Below are positions 9,024 through 19,359 of a DNA stretch of 64,000 nt, one piece after another. This stretch comes from Thalassocella blandensis (lineage in GTDB: Bacteria; Pseudomonadota; Gammaproteobacteria; Pseudomonadales; Cellvibrionaceae), in assembly GCA_902141825.1 (NCBI GenBank), contig CABFPG010000008.1, positions 62,001 through 126,000 on the forward strand, given 5' to 3'. The translations under genes and the position numbers were made by a program. How positions within the stretch are numbered: the stretch's first letter is position 1; every line of letters begins with the position of its first letter. The notes under the pieces are model-generated. The model searched no databases. It had not been told where the DNA came from and saw only the letters and a list, made by a program, of their open reading frames with translations.

Positions 9024-9719
9024 TTAAAACTCCTCATCATTTGATGAATGACGAAGTAGCAGTTCTTCCAGCCATAGCAGCGTGGCCTCAAACTCACGGG
9101 ACGGCGATTTGGTCCAATGCGGGATTGCCAGCTCAGTTGTCTCAGCGCTGCTCGCTATCAGGTTTACAGGCGCCGTGATGGCATCCGTCAAGCTATGTGT
9201 GGCATCATTACTTCCCCGCTCATCGTTGTCCAGCGTATCGCCGGCACCTTCATACCCAGCCTGCCATTCAGCGGGTTTAAAATACAAGCTGCTTAACCAG
9301 GCCTGCAGGCGTTTAAGTGCCCCCTCTTCGCCCAGTGCTGCGCTTTTCAGCTCTTTAACTCGGTAATCCTCTAGTTCGCTTTTTTGGAGGCGCGAAAAAA
9401 CCGCCTCTATGCTACCAGAATGGCTGCTCGGCGCTAATGTGCCTTTCGGTGAATGACTGTGCAGTGAATGACCGTGCGATTGCGATGAACCACCTGCTAA
9501 CAAATGCCCAATATATTCACAGATGCCTTTTTCCAGACAGAGCAGGAAAGCCTGTCGATCACTATGTTCACGAAATTTACTTTGCCCACCAGAATTCTCG
9601 CTAGCCAACACCGCATCCAAATGGATTCGAGCAAATGCGAGTTGCTGCCTGAGAAATTGTTGCGCTGGAATTTTGTTCATTTGATTTAACCACGCAAGAA
9701 GGCTGCGGGCCTGCTTCAT
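9024..9719 (-). CDS. DUF6586-like conserved protein
   Basis: A 231-residue soluble protein. The N-terminal 80 residues are helical (ARSLLAWLNQMNKIPAQQFL onward) and resemble the DUF6586 family found next to topA in Pseudomonas. The middle (about 80-110) is S/H-rich low complexity, and the C-terminal part ends in a helix with LLWLEELLLRHS. No catalytic motif is seen. Its place between topA and the 84-residue unknown is conserved across gammaproteobacteria as far as I recall. Function unknown. Confidence 0.7.
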   Translation of the reverse strand: MKQARSLLAWLNQMNKIPAQQFLRQQLAFARIHLDAVLASENSGGQSKFREHSDRQAFLLCLEKGICEYIGHLLAGGSSQSHGHSLHSHSPKGTLAPSSHSGSIEAVFSRLQKSELEDYRVKELKSAALGEEGALKRLQAWLSSLYFKPAEWQAGYEGAGDTLDNDERGSNDATHSLTDAITAPVNLIASSAETTELAIPHWTKSPSREFEATLLWLEELLLRHSSNDEEF

Positions 9720-9906
9720 GCATCACCGCGAGTACCGGAAGTTGAGTTTCAGTGTGAACGGACGTTTTGCTCTATACTCAAGCAAAAACGCCCATTCGCA
9801 CGCGGCTTACCTCCCTGTTCGCACAAAATCAGAGACTGGCTATTTACCATGTCTCTTTTTTTACTTAGCTTTTATTCGCTTAAGCTTTTATTTGTCTAAC
9901 TCTTGC

Positions 9907-12627
9907 TTACTTAGCTTTGGCTTTGGCTTTCGCCTTGGCTTTTGGCTTAGCCTTTGATTTCGCTTTCGCCTTGGCTTTTTTCTTCGGAGCAGCTGCAGTT
10001 TTTCCAGCCTCTACACTCCACTTACCGCCATCATAAAAGGCTTTCCACCCCGTTGCCTTCCCTTCATCTTCTGTTTGCACATACTGCTCTTTAGTTTTAC
10101 GACTGTAGCGCACAATGGTGTCACGACCATCGTCATCCTCGACAGGCGCTTTCAACAGAAAAGCGTATTTGGGATCGAGCTGCTCCTTCACAGACAACAA
10201 CTCTTTCACTAAGGGCGCGCGAGTTTCGCGATTTTTGGGAAACTGACTGGCAGCCAAAAATAGGCCGGAAGCCCCATCGCGCAGCACATAGTGATCTTCC
10301 ACTTTTTGGCAGATCAGATCCGGCATATCGATAGGGTCCATTTTCGGCGGTGCAGCTTCGCCATTACGAAGTAGCTTCCGGGTATTTTTACAGTCCTCAC
10401 TGGTACAGCCAAAATACTTGCCGAATCGCCCGGTTTTCAACTGCATGTCACTGCCACATTTGTCACACTCAATGACTGGCCCGTCATATCCCTTGATCTT
10501 AAATGTACCGGTCTCCACTTCGTAACCGGAACAGTCGGGATTGCGTCCACAGATATGGACTTTTCGTGTTTCATCAAGCAAATAGGAATCCATTGCCGTA
10601 TTGCAAATTCCACAGCGTCGCTTGGAGCGAAGCTGCTTGGATTCGGCTTCTTCATCCTCATCCACGTTTACCGCTTCGTCCCCCGAAACCAGATTCATCG
10701 TCTGCTTACACTGTTCCTTCGGTGGCAGCGAATACCCTGAACACCCCAGAAACACACCGGTACTGGCCGTGCGTATTTGCATATTACGACCACACTTCGG
10801 GCATTCAATATCTGTTTCAACGGGCTCATTTCGGCGCATACCCGCATCGCTGGCACCAGCTTTTTCCAGTGTCTCTGAGAAGTTTTTATAAAACTCATCG
10901 AGCAACTCTATCCAGTTTTTATTGCCTTCAGCAACGGTGTCCAAGGCCTCTTCCATATTCGCGGTGAAACTGTAATCCATCAGCTCGGAAAAGCTTTCCA
11001 CGAGTCGCTCAGTAACAATGTCTCCCATTTTATTGGCATAAAAGCGCTTGTTCTCAACGGTGACGTAACCCCGATCCTGAATCGTAGAGATAATCGATGC
11101 ATAGGTTGAAGGACGACCAATTCCTCGCTTTTCCAACTCTTTCACCAATGCCGCTTCGGTATAGCGCGCTGGCGGCTTGGTAAAGTGTTGTGTAGGTTGC
11201 AATTCATGCAGATTGAGCACTTCACCAACTTTTACGTCTGGCAGAATATTGTCTTCGGCTTTGTTTACCAGGGGAGGCATAACTTTCATAAAGCCATCAA
11301 ACCGCACTACACGGCCACGAGCGCGAAGTTCATAGTCTCCCGCACTGATCACCACTGAAGTGCTGGTAAACTCGGCAGGAGTCATCTGACAAGCCACAAA
11401 CTGCTGCCAAATCAAGGTGTATAAACGTTCGGCATCGCGATCCATCCCCTGCAGATGCGAAGCTTTGCGAGCAACCTCCGAGGGGCGGATAGCCTCATGC
11501 GCCTCCTGGGCACCCGACTTGCTGGCGTAAGTGTTGGGATCTTTCGGAAGATACTTTGCCCCGTATTCTTCACCGATAAACTCGCGGCAAGATTCCACTG
11601 CTTCAGCACTAAGCGCAGTTGAGTCGGTACGCATATAGGTGATGTAACCCGCCTCATACAGACGCTGAGCCATCATCATGGTTTTCTTCACACCAAAACC
11701 TAAACGGGTAGATGCCGCCTGCTGTAAGGTGGAGGTGATGAAAGGCGCAGTTGGTTTGGTTTGCGTTGGCTTATCTTCGCGTTTGGCAACCGTATAGGTG
11801 CTATTCTGCAGCGCAGTTACAGCGGTAGTTGCCTGCGCTTCATTAACGGGTTTGAACGCTTCGTTTTTGAATTTCTTAACTTCATATTTTGCCCGTTCAC
11901 CTTTTTGCGAATCGAGCAAGGCAGCAACATTCCAGTACTCCTCCGGAATAAACGCGCGAATTTCGTTTTCGCGTTCCGTAATCAGCCGAACCGCCACAGA
12001 TTGCACGCGTCCAGCTGACAAGCCACGGGCAATTTTTTCCCACAGCAAAGGCGACACCATAAAACCAACCACACGGTCAAGGAAACGTCTTGCCTGCTGG
12101 GCATTCACGCGATTCTGGTTCAGTTTACCGGGGTTTTTAAAAGCTTCCTGAATGGCTGATTTGGTAATTTCGTTGAACACAACTCGCTCATAACGCTCGT
12201 TGGTGCCACCGATAGCCTGCTGCAAATGCCAGGCAATTGCCTCTCCTTCGCGGTCCAAATCCGTTGCGAGATAAATTTTGTCAGCGTCTTGCGCAATTTT
12301 TCTCAGCTCGGTAACCACTTTTTCCTTGTCGGGAAGAATCTCATAATTGGCTTTCCAATTATTCTCGGGATCAACCCCCATGCGATTTATCAGCTGCTCT
12401 TTGCCTTTCTTTTTCTTGTGCGCGGCTTTCTCTTCCGGAGACATTTTCCGAGTCAACGCCGCCTGGCGAGCACGCTCTTTAGGGTCCGTTTTAGCTTTCC
12501 CGCCTCCACTGGTTGGAAGATCGCGAATATGACCAACACTCGACTTGACGATAAAGTCGTTACCCAAATATTTATTAATCGTCTTTGCTTTTGCGGGTGA
12601 TTCTACAATTACTAATGACTTCCCCAT
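9907..12627 (-). CDS. topA: DNA topoisomerase I
   Basis: A 906-residue type IA topoisomerase that relaxes negative supercoils. The start chosen is the ATG at 12627, giving [17 protein letters not shown]; a purine-rich AAGGGG site lies just upstream and the 30 codons further up are not family-like. The TOPRIM domain (1-150) has the DxDxEGE motif in [13 protein letters not shown]. The active-site tyrosine lies in [10 protein letters not shown]. Cys4 zinc ribbons follow near residues 600-760 ([24 protein letters not shown]). The C-terminus is a K/A low-complexity tail of about 30 residues, a common DNA-binding extension in this lineage. Confidence 0.97.
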   Translation of the reverse strand: MGKSLVIVESPAKAKTINKYLGNDFIVKSSVGHIRDLPTSGGGKAKTDPKERARQAALTRKMSPEEKAAHKKKKGKEQLINRMGVDPENNWKANYEILPDKEKVVTELRKIAQDADKIYLATDLDREGEAIAWHLQQAIGGTNERYERVVFNEITKSAIQEAFKNPGKLNQNRVNAQQARRFLDRVVGFMVSPLLWEKIARGLSAGRVQSVAVRLITERENEIRAFIPEEYWNVAALLDSQKGERAKYEVKKFKNEAFKPVNEAQATTAVTALQNSTYTVAKREDKPTQTKPTAPFITSTLQQAASTRLGFGVKKTMMMAQRLYEAGYITYMRTDSTALSAEAVESCREFIGEEYGAKYLPKDPNTYASKSGAQEAHEAIRPSEVARKASHLQGMDRDAERLYTLIWQQFVACQMTPAEFTSTSVVISAGDYELRARGRVVRFDGFMKVMPPLVNKAEDNILPDVKVGEVLNLHELQPTQHFTKPPARYTEAALVKELEKRGIGRPSTYASIISTIQDRGYVTVENKRFYANKMGDIVTERLVESFSELMDYSFTANMEEALDTVAEGNKNWIELLDEFYKNFSETLEKAGASDAGMRRNEPVETDIECPKCGRNMQIRTASTGVFLGCSGYSLPPKEQCKQTMNLVSGDEAVNVDEDEEAESKQLRSKRRCGICNTAMDSYLLDETRKVHICGRNPDCSGYEVETGTFKIKGYDGPVIECDKCGSDMQLKTGRFGKYFGCTSEDCKNTRKLLRNGEAAPPKMDPIDMPDLICQKVEDHYVLRDGASGLFLAASQFPKNRETRAPLVKELLSVKEQLDPKYAFLLKAPVEDDDGRDTIVRYSRKTKEQYVQTEDEGKATGWKAFYDGGKWSVEAGKTAAAPKKKAKAKAKSKAKPKAKAKAKAKAK

Positions 12628-12717
12628 AAGCCCCTTCTTCTTTAGTTCTGCCAATGGTATGGGTTGGCGCCCAAAAAAATATTGAAGTTTAATGGTGCCT
12701 CTGCCGATATATATCAA

Positions 12718-13032
12718 GCACTAGCACATATTTTTATATTAATTTTGCGTTTTCAACTTTTTGCGCCAAAAATGGCCATATATTCATTCGCTTAATTATA
12801 AGGAGCGCATATATAAGTCCTCAGAAGCGTGAGGTCAAGTTATCTCTTTTAGCCCATATGACAACAGATTACCAATAAGTTGCCAATCAGAACGATTTAA
12901 ACGATATATGACATTCAGCCATAAGCCTTTGTTTTAAAAGGTTTTTTATAAAGATTTATCAAATTAATTTAAACCTTCAAATGAAACTAAAAATTATTCT
13001 AAGATTTATCTATAAATTGCTGAGTTTGAGTT
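12718..13032. other. Divergent intergenic region of topA
   Basis: About 315 AT-rich bases between topA and the divergent membrane-anchored unknown. It must carry promoters in both directions; none could be fixed with confidence. Confidence 0.5.
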
Positions 13033-13809
13033 ATGTCTAACATTACGATCGTCTTTTTGTTGCTGGGTTTTATTTTGCTATCGCTATTTACAGTGAGCAT
13101 GATCAATCGCCAACAAATGCGTGCACGTTTGATTAATCAAAAACTGGGGCAAATGAAACGCCGAGCCATGGACCTAGAGGAGCTCTCCGTCGCCCTAGAG
13201 ACCTTGGTGGAATCTCCACGAATCCCGCTGCTAATCAACGAAGAGGCCATTGACGTACTAAAAAACATGGTGCGCCTGGCGCCTTCAAACCATTTTTTTG
13301 CCATGCAGCTGGAAAATGCCCGTCAACGCCTCGATGAGCTGGCCGATCCAGCCAAACGCAATACACCTTATCGCCTGATGGAAAGCGATGCGGCAATTGC
13401 AAGATCTCAGTTTGCGCTAACAGAAACCGCCAAAGTAATTCGTCGGAGGCAATCGGCAGGCTTCCTCGAAGTTGCCGAAATGGAGGCCTATATTCGAGAT
13501 CTATCCTGGGCAAACTTTATGGTAAAAGTCACCAGCAACGTAGCGCAGGGCCATAAAGCGGTCAATCGTGGAGATGTCTTACGCGCCTTTGCGTTTTATC
13601 GCAAAGCGTTGGAGATAGCCACCGAAGGTGGGCACAAGGACGAGCGTCAAAACCAAATCATTTCCGAATTGGGTGAACTGATTAACGGCAAACGGAAAGC
13701 TCTCTCTCCGATGTTAATGCCGGAAACACACTACAACCCAAAGGAAGGCAAACCTTCTGCCTCAGCCTACCCCCCATCAACAGCAAAGCCGTTGAACGTC
13801 TCCGGTTAA
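13033..13809 (+). CDS. Membrane-anchored conserved hypothetical protein
   Basis: A 258-residue protein. Residues 3-23 form a single N-terminal membrane segment, followed by a basic stretch and a helical cytoplasmic domain. Residues 170-205 (ANFMVKVTSNVAQGHKAVNRGDVLRAFAFYRKALEIA, split by its helices) look like one tetratricopeptide-type helical hairpin. The last 35 residues are proline-rich and probably disordered. It is divergent from topA and convergent with the next gene. Function not recognised. Confidence 0.65.
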   Translation: MSNITIVFLLLGFILLSLFTVSMINRQQMRARLINQKLGQMKRRAMDLEELSVALETLVESPRIPLLINEEAIDVLKNMVRLAPSNHFFAMQLENARQRLDELADPAKRNTPYRLMESDAAIARSQFALTETAKVIRRRQSAGFLEVAEMEAYIRDLSWANFMVKVTSNVAQGHKAVNRGDVLRAFAFYRKALEIATEGGHKDERQNQIISELGELINGKRKALSPMLMPETHYNPKEGKPSASAYPPSTAKPLNVSG

Positions 13810-13810
13810 C

Positions 13811-14317
13811 TTATTTTTTTGCTTGATAACCGAGCTTACTGGCAAGGTCGGTTAAACTAGCTTTAAGGCGTTCTAAAACGGCTTTTTCATTGCCTTGCTC
13901 ATATTTTTCATCCCACAGATAAAACACCCCCATCGCATTTACACCAAGGCCCGTTATTGAATCTGGCAGCTCATTTAGTGTTTGCTGGAGTAAATTCCAA
14001 TGTCTTGGTTCGGCTTTATCTTTGCCCTCCCAGTCCCACTGCTGACTGAAATGAATATCATGAGCATAGGGCATTTTTTTGAGTGACCATAAAGTCAATT
14101 TTTTCTTGCTGGGATCAGAAACTGGCAGGGAGTAATAGGCAGCCCTGACGCCACCTTTGGCCTCAGAGGAATCCGTGCTGGCCAGTTTGACAACCAAACC
14201 GGTCTGAGACGCCTGCGTCCGCAAAGCGGCTCGTTTTTTTTGTGATGGGGATGGACGTATCATCATCACAGGCCCCACCACCATCGCCACGGCAAGCACA
14301 ATAAATATCCAAGTCAT
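13811..14317 (-). CDS. Hypothetical protein with N-terminal membrane anchor
   Basis: A 168-residue protein with one N-terminal membrane helix (about 2-20), then a soluble domain rich in W and Y with conserved-looking segments around YYSLPVSDPS (82-91) and LLQQTLNELPDSITGLGVNA. It ends one base after the stop of the convergent upstream gene. I do not recognise the family. Its size, ribosome site and codon use look normal for the region. Confidence 0.6.
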   Translation of the reverse strand: MTWIFIVLAVAMVVGPVMMIRPSPSQKKRAALRTQASQTGLVVKLASTDSSEAKGGVRAAYYSLPVSDPSKKKLTLWSLKKMPYAHDIHFSQQWDWEGKDKAEPRHWNLLQQTLNELPDSITGLGVNAMGVFYLWDEKYEQGNEKAVLERLKASLTDLASKLGYQAKK

Positions 14318-14618
14318 AAGCTTCAGGCTTCCAGTTTTTTGTTTTATATCAACGAAATGGCAGACGAAATCAAAATTTTTTGCACATTCGCTTGTCGAAC
14401 CTTAAAAAACAGGCAAAATCAATTATCACTGCAATATCGTTTCACTCATTCAGATCGATATTCTTTCAGATTGATACTTTACGATGAAGTTTCAAAGAAT
14501 ACGGGGCAGCGCCGATGAAGCAGTGAAGTTCCAGAAATTCGTTTACGTACATTTACGCAAAAAGAAATACCAAACAGAATTTACAGACACCACAACTAGC
14601 CCACATCAGGAGGTTACT

Positions 14619-15047
14619 ATGAGCGCCTATTGCCATATTTTAGTTGGACTCGATCTGACAGAAGAATCGCGCATAGTATTACAGAAAGCGACTGAGCTCG
14701 GTAAAAATTTCAACGCTTCAATAACTGCAGCTCATATTTTAGAGCCTCTCGCCTTTGCCTATGGCGGAGACATGCCCATCGACCTGACTGAAGCCCAGGC
14801 GGCAATGGAAGAACAGGCAACCTTAAGATTGGCAAAACTCTGCGAAGAGTTCGACATCCACCAAGATCGACAGATCGTAACCCTCGGTCAACCGGCCAGT
14901 GAACTGCATGAAATTGCAGAAAAACACGATGTGGATCTTATTGTAGTTGGCAGCCACGGAAAACACGGCTTGGCCATGCTGTTTAGCTCCACCGCAAAAG
15001 GTGTTGTGGCTGGAGCTAAGTGCGATGTACTGGCCGTGAGGGTTTAA
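14619..15047 (+). CDS. uspA: Universal stress protein
   Basis: A 142-residue UspA-family protein. The start is the ATG at 14619, preceded by an excellent CAGGAGGT site; the longer frame upstream is not family-like. The fold is a Rossmann-like single domain. The C-terminal GSHGKHGLAMLFSSTAKG segment matches the G-2X-G-9X-G(S/T) nucleotide-binding pattern of ATP-binding Usp proteins. Its stop overlaps the end of the convergent ABC-F gene. Expected to be a cytoplasmic stress-survival protein. Confidence 0.9.
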   Translation: MSAYCHILVGLDLTEESRIVLQKATELGKNFNASITAAHILEPLAFAYGGDMPIDLTEAQAAMEEQATLRLAKLCEEFDIHQDRQIVTLGQPASELHEIAEKHDVDLIVVGSHGKHGLAMLFSSTAKGVVAGAKCDVLAVRV

Positions 15048-16969
15048 CTTTCCGTCATGCTCTCCAGTTCTTCCCAGCGCTCGTATCGCTGCTGAAGGTG
15101 TGATTGCAACTGATTAAATGCCTCTAGCTTTTGCTGCATCACCTCTGAGTCTTGCTGATAAAATTCCGGGGCGGCCACTTCTTGCTGCATGAGTTCCACT
15201 TTACCTTCCAGCTCTTCAAGCTCGGCCGGCAAAGCGTCCAGTTCGCGCTGCAGTTTATAACTTAATTTTTTTGTTTTATTGACTTTAGTTGTCGATGAAC
15301 TCGCCGCGGTGACGCTTTGACTGGACGTGGCTGTGGCGGCGGCCTTTTCCGCAGCAGGAGATGCATCCGAATGAATATCTGGCCATACGCCCCCCTGGCG
15401 AAGCCAATCTTCATACCCGCCAATATATTCTTTTAATTGCGCATTACCTTCAAAAGCAATAGTGCTGCCCACTACGTTGTCTAAAAATTCACGGTCATGC
15501 GTGACTAACAGCAATGTCCCCTCATAATCAACTAACAATTGCTCCAGCAATTCCAGGGTTTCAGCATCCAGATCATTGGTGGGCTCATCCATCACCAATA
15601 AGTTACTTGGTTTGGAAAACAATTTTGCGAGAAGTATTCGATTGCGCTCTCCACCCGAGAGCGATTTTATCGCGGTACGTGCGCGTTCACCGGAAAAAAG
15701 GAAATCCTGTAAATAGCTGATAATGTGTTTGCTTTTACCGTTGATTTCAATGTAATCCCTGCCCTCGGCGATATTATCGATAGCAGATTTTTCCAGATCC
15801 AGCTGCGCGCGAGTCTGATCAAAATACCCCACACTCAACTTGGACCCGAGTTTGACGCTACCAGACTGTGGTTTTAAATCGCCCAGAATAATTTTCAATA
15901 ACGTACTTTTACCGATGCCATTCGGGCCAATCAACCCGATTTTATCGCCTCGGATAATGGTACTGGTGAAATCATTGATGACTTTCTTGTTTTCCCAGCC
16001 AAAGGAAATGTTTTTTAATTCGGCAACCAGTTTGCCAGAGGCCACATCACCGCTGTGTTCAATTTTCGCATTGCCACTGACAACCCGACGCTGCGCGCGC
16101 TCTTCGCGCATTTTTTTCAAGGCACGGACGCGGCCTTCATTGCGCGTACGGCGAGCTTTAATGCCCTGACGTATCCATACCTCCTCCTGTGCAAGTCGCT
16201 TATCAAACAATTCATTGTGTTTGGCTTCCACTTCGAGCTGCTGCTCTTTTAAGGTAAGAAACCCCTCGTAGTCACCATTCCAGAGGGTTAGTCGGCCACG
16301 ATCCAATTCACCAATTTTATTGGCTACTTTTCGTAGGAAAGCTCGATCGTGCGTGATGAAAATAATCGCCCCGGCGAAACTTAACAAATGCTGTTCCAAC
16401 CATTGAATTGCAGCGATATCCAGGTGGTTCGTCGGTTCATCTAAAAGCAGAATATCGGGTTGAGTGACCAAAGCCTGAGCTAATGAGACTCGACGACGCC
16501 AGCCACCGGACAATGAATTTAACTTCAACTGGCCATTAATATCTAAACGCGTCAACACCTGCTCGATTCGGTTTTGCAGGCTCCAGCCATCCACCGTTTC
16601 AATGCGCTGCTGCAACACTTCCATCTCGCTGAGTGAGGCAGTGTCCGATTGTGTCGCCAGTTCGTCATAGCGCCTTAAATCCTCTACCAGTCTGGGCATA
16701 CCGGCTGCAACAAAATCATAGACGGTGCAATCCTGCGCCTCTGGCAATTCCTGAGACAAGCTGGCAATACGAATCGCCGGATCAACCCAGCGGTTGCCGT
16801 CATCGGTATCGACAGCGCCCTCAATGGTTTTTAACAGCGTCGATTTGCCCACACCATTGCGACCAATCAAACAAAGTCTGTCACCTTTTTCAACTTGCAA
16901 ATCCACACCATCAAAAATGATTTGCTCGCCATAGTGCAGGCCAAGTTGAGTTAATTTTAGTAATGGCAT
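15044..16969 (-). CDS. uup: ABC-F ATPase, Uup type
   Basis: A 641-residue soluble ABC-F protein with two ATPase domains. Walker A motifs are GRNGVGKST and GPNGIGKST, signatures LSGGWRRRVSL and LSGGERNRILL, and Walker B motifs LLLDEPTNHLD and LLVMDEPTNDLD. The linker between them is charged and helical. A C-terminal coiled coil (about 555-640) is typical of Uup. The start at 16969 gives MPLLKLTQLGLHYG with a GGGGT-type ribosome site; the upstream extension is discarded. Uup acts at the ribosome and influences DNA-structure stability. Confidence 0.92.
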   Translation of the reverse strand: MPLLKLTQLGLHYGEQIIFDGVDLQVEKGDRLCLIGRNGVGKSTLLKTIEGAVDTDDGNRWVDPAIRIASLSQELPEAQDCTVYDFVAAGMPRLVEDLRRYDELATQSDTASLSEMEVLQQRIETVDGWSLQNRIEQVLTRLDINGQLKLNSLSGGWRRRVSLAQALVTQPDILLLDEPTNHLDIAAIQWLEQHLLSFAGAIIFITHDRAFLRKVANKIGELDRGRLTLWNGDYEGFLTLKEQQLEVEAKHNELFDKRLAQEEVWIRQGIKARRTRNEGRVRALKKMREERAQRRVVSGNAKIEHSGDVASGKLVAELKNISFGWENKKVINDFTSTIIRGDKIGLIGPNGIGKSTLLKIILGDLKPQSGSVKLGSKLSVGYFDQTRAQLDLEKSAIDNIAEGRDYIEINGKSKHIISYLQDFLFSGERARTAIKSLSGGERNRILLAKLFSKPSNLLVMDEPTNDLDAETLELLEQLLVDYEGTLLLVTHDREFLDNVVGSTIAFEGNAQLKEYIGGYEDWLRQGGVWPDIHSDASPAAEKAAATATSSQSVTAASSSTTKVNKTKKLSYKLQRELDALPAELEELEGKVELMQQEVAAPEFYQQDSEVMQQKLEAFNQLQSHLQQRYERWEELESMTES

Positions 16970-17200
16970 AATGACCCCGGGTCTAAAGCTCACTAGAATG
17001 AAAGCAGTCCGAATAAAAACCAGACTGCATAAAACCAATAATTTCGTTATAAATCTCGGGGCAAACGGCTAAAAGTTTCGCAAGACTTTAAAAATAATGA
17101 TAAAAAACATAGAGTTATTCCAAAGCACCTATGGCAAAAACTCCAGATTTCAACAACAATTAAAGAACAGCAACCCTTCATTATTTGGCCGAGATTGAAA

Positions 17201-19204
17201 ATGCGCGATTTTACACGATTTGTGTCGCTTAAACGTCTTTTCGTAACGTCTTCCGTAATCTTATTTTCAGGAGCAAGCCTTGTTGCCCACGCTCTTGCAC
17301 CGGATGCGAGCTGGTTCTCCCCTGCACCGCAACTGGCACCGCCTGATATTTCTGAACAGCGATATTCCTACGAACTCGCAAAATCAGCTTTGGCAAAAGA
17401 CGATCTAGCAACATTCAGGCAGCATTATGCGCGCTTGGGTGATTACCCCCTCGTCCCTTATTTAGATTATGCGCTGATCAAAGACACCATTTCTCTCGAC
17501 AGTCGACGGCAAGTTGATCGCTTTCTCGAAACCAACAGCGGCTCATTTTTAGCCTACAAAGTGCGTGAGCAGTGGCTGTACTATCTGGCCACCCAACAAC
17601 AGTGGGACACCTATTTAGCCTATTATCAAGACATGGGGCAATCGCGCCTCGAGTGCTATTCCCTGTATGCTCGGCTGGAAGCTGGTGACCAGACTATCAA
17701 CGATGAAGTTGCCGCCTTGTGGAGCGAAGGAAAATCTCACCCGAAAGCCTGCGACAAGCTTTTTGACCGCTGGATGCGACAGGATGGCTTAACCAACGAA
17801 ATTGCGTGGCAGAGATTTCTAAATGCCATGGAAAAAAATCGCCGTAGTCTGGCCAAATATGTCAGCCGAAAAATGGATGGCAAATACCGTGAATACGCGG
17901 ACCTTTATATCAAAGTAGACGCGCAGCCCAGCCTGATCAAACAACACCGGGTGTTTTCAGAACAGTCGCCTGAAATGCAACACATCATTGCCCGAGGCGT
18001 GCAGCGACTTGCCCGCTACCAACCCAAAGATGCCTTGTATCACTGGGAACTCTATGAAGCAGCGCAGATGTTTGACCCGTCGATCAGCACTGAAACAAAA
18101 ATCCATCTCGCCAAACGACTGACATGGAACGACTACACTCAGGAAGCGGCCGATTTAATCGCAAAATCCCAGGAACTTCGCTCGTCATATGTCGTTGAGT
18201 ATTTAATTCGTGAAGGCTTAAAAAATCAGGAGTGGGAAAATATTCTATCCTGGATCAACGCCATGGACGAAAGTGAACAGCAATCAGATCGCTGGCTCTA
18301 TTGGCGCGCCCGAGCGCAGGACGAACTTAAATTGGAGACTGAAACGGAAGCCCTTTCAAGCCAGGCTATTTATCACAAAATCTCGAAAAATCGCAGTTTC
18401 TATGGCTTTTTAGCGTCCGACATTCTGGGTCAAAAATATTCGCTGGAACATGAAACCGTGACCGTTCTACCCTCTACTCTACTATTGGTAGAGAAAATGC
18501 CCTCCATGCTGCGAGCGAAAGAATTGTGGCTGCGCGGCAATTATGAAGAAGCACAGGCAGAGTGGCGTTTTGCGGTTAAAAAAATGGATGAGAAGGAAAT
18601 TGTTGCCGCTGGCAGAATCGCGCAAAACTGGGGCTGGTATAACAAAGCCATTGTAGCCATGATCATTAGCAAGCAATGGAATGATTTAGATCTTCGCTTC
18701 CCTCTGGCTTATGAAGACGCCATTGCCAAAGTTTCTGCATCCACTAACCTTGAACCGAATTTTATTTACGCCATCGCCCGCCAGGAGAGCGCTTTTTCCG
18801 AGCGTGCGCGCTCATCCGCCGGCGCCATGGGTTTAATGCAATTAATGCCAGCAACGGCGCGACAAACAGCGTTAAAGTCCGGAATTAAACACCGAGACCA
18901 GTACCTACTGGACCCGGAATACAACATTAACCTTGGCAGCCAGTACATGACGGAACTCATGCAACAGTTTAACGGTAATCGAATACTGGCCATCGCCGCA
19001 TACAATGCCGGCCCTCACCGCGTCAATCGCTGGGTATCCGGCATCCCCAAAAATCAGCCATTCGATGTTTGGATTGAAACCATTCCATTTAAAGAAACCC
19101 GTGGCTACGTGCAAAATGTGCTGGCCTTTTCGGTTATTTATGCCTACCGCATGGGCAAGGAAAGCACGCTTATTACGGAAAAAGAGACCAAAATTCACCT
19201 TTAA
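17201..19204 (+). CDS. slt: Soluble lytic murein transglycosylase
   Basis: A 667-residue periplasmic enzyme that cleaves peptidoglycan to 1,6-anhydro products. Signal peptide residues are about 1-33 (ending near LVAHALA). A long alpha-superhelical U/L region follows. The C-terminal SLT domain carries ARQESAFSERARSSAGAMGL with catalytic E529 and GLMQLMPATA. A family-typical AYNAGPHRV segment follows. The ATG at 17201 is preferred to an in-frame TTG at 17195. The length is close to E. coli Slt70. A 10-bp hairpin lies 36 bases after the stop. Confidence 0.95.
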   Translation: MRDFTRFVSLKRLFVTSSVILFSGASLVAHALAPDASWFSPAPQLAPPDISEQRYSYELAKSALAKDDLATFRQHYARLGDYPLVPYLDYALIKDTISLDSRRQVDRFLETNSGSFLAYKVREQWLYYLATQQQWDTYLAYYQDMGQSRLECYSLYARLEAGDQTINDEVAALWSEGKSHPKACDKLFDRWMRQDGLTNEIAWQRFLNAMEKNRRSLAKYVSRKMDGKYREYADLYIKVDAQPSLIKQHRVFSEQSPEMQHIIARGVQRLARYQPKDALYHWELYEAAQMFDPSISTETKIHLAKRLTWNDYTQEAADLIAKSQELRSSYVVEYLIREGLKNQEWENILSWINAMDESEQQSDRWLYWRARAQDELKLETETEALSSQAIYHKISKNRSFYGFLASDILGQKYSLEHETVTVLPSTLLLVEKMPSMLRAKELWLRGNYEEAQAEWRFAVKKMDEKEIVAAGRIAQNWGWYNKAIVAMIISKQWNDLDLRFPLAYEDAIAKVSASTNLEPNFIYAIARQESAFSERARSSAGAMGLMQLMPATARQTALKSGIKHRDQYLLDPEYNINLGSQYMTELMQQFNGNRILAIAAYNAGPHRVNRWVSGIPKNQPFDVWIETIPFKETRGYVQNVLAFSVIYAYRMGKESTLITEKETKIHL

Positions 19205-19240
19205 AATTTCGATAAAATAGCTATTCTTTAATAGATATCG

Positions 19241-19272
19241 TGTGAACCCGTAAATCTTTTCTCGGGTTCACA
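19241..19272. other. Hairpin after slt
   Basis: A perfect 10-bp inverted repeat (TGTGAACCCG and CGGGTTCACA) with a 12-base loop lies between slt and the next gene. There is no U-run, so it is a weak terminator candidate or an mRNA-end stabiliser. Confidence 0.5.
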
Positions 19273-19359
19273 TTATGCGCCAACAGAGCGAGCCCGAAAG
19301 CAGTAACAATGAATGCCTTCCTGGAGTTCGTGCAGCATTGAATGAGTTAAGGAATTGGT

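Noticed and set aside
9907-10000. K/A repeats at the topA end as a possible tandem repeat element
   Set aside because: They encode the common basic C-terminal tail of topoisomerase I and are not mobile.
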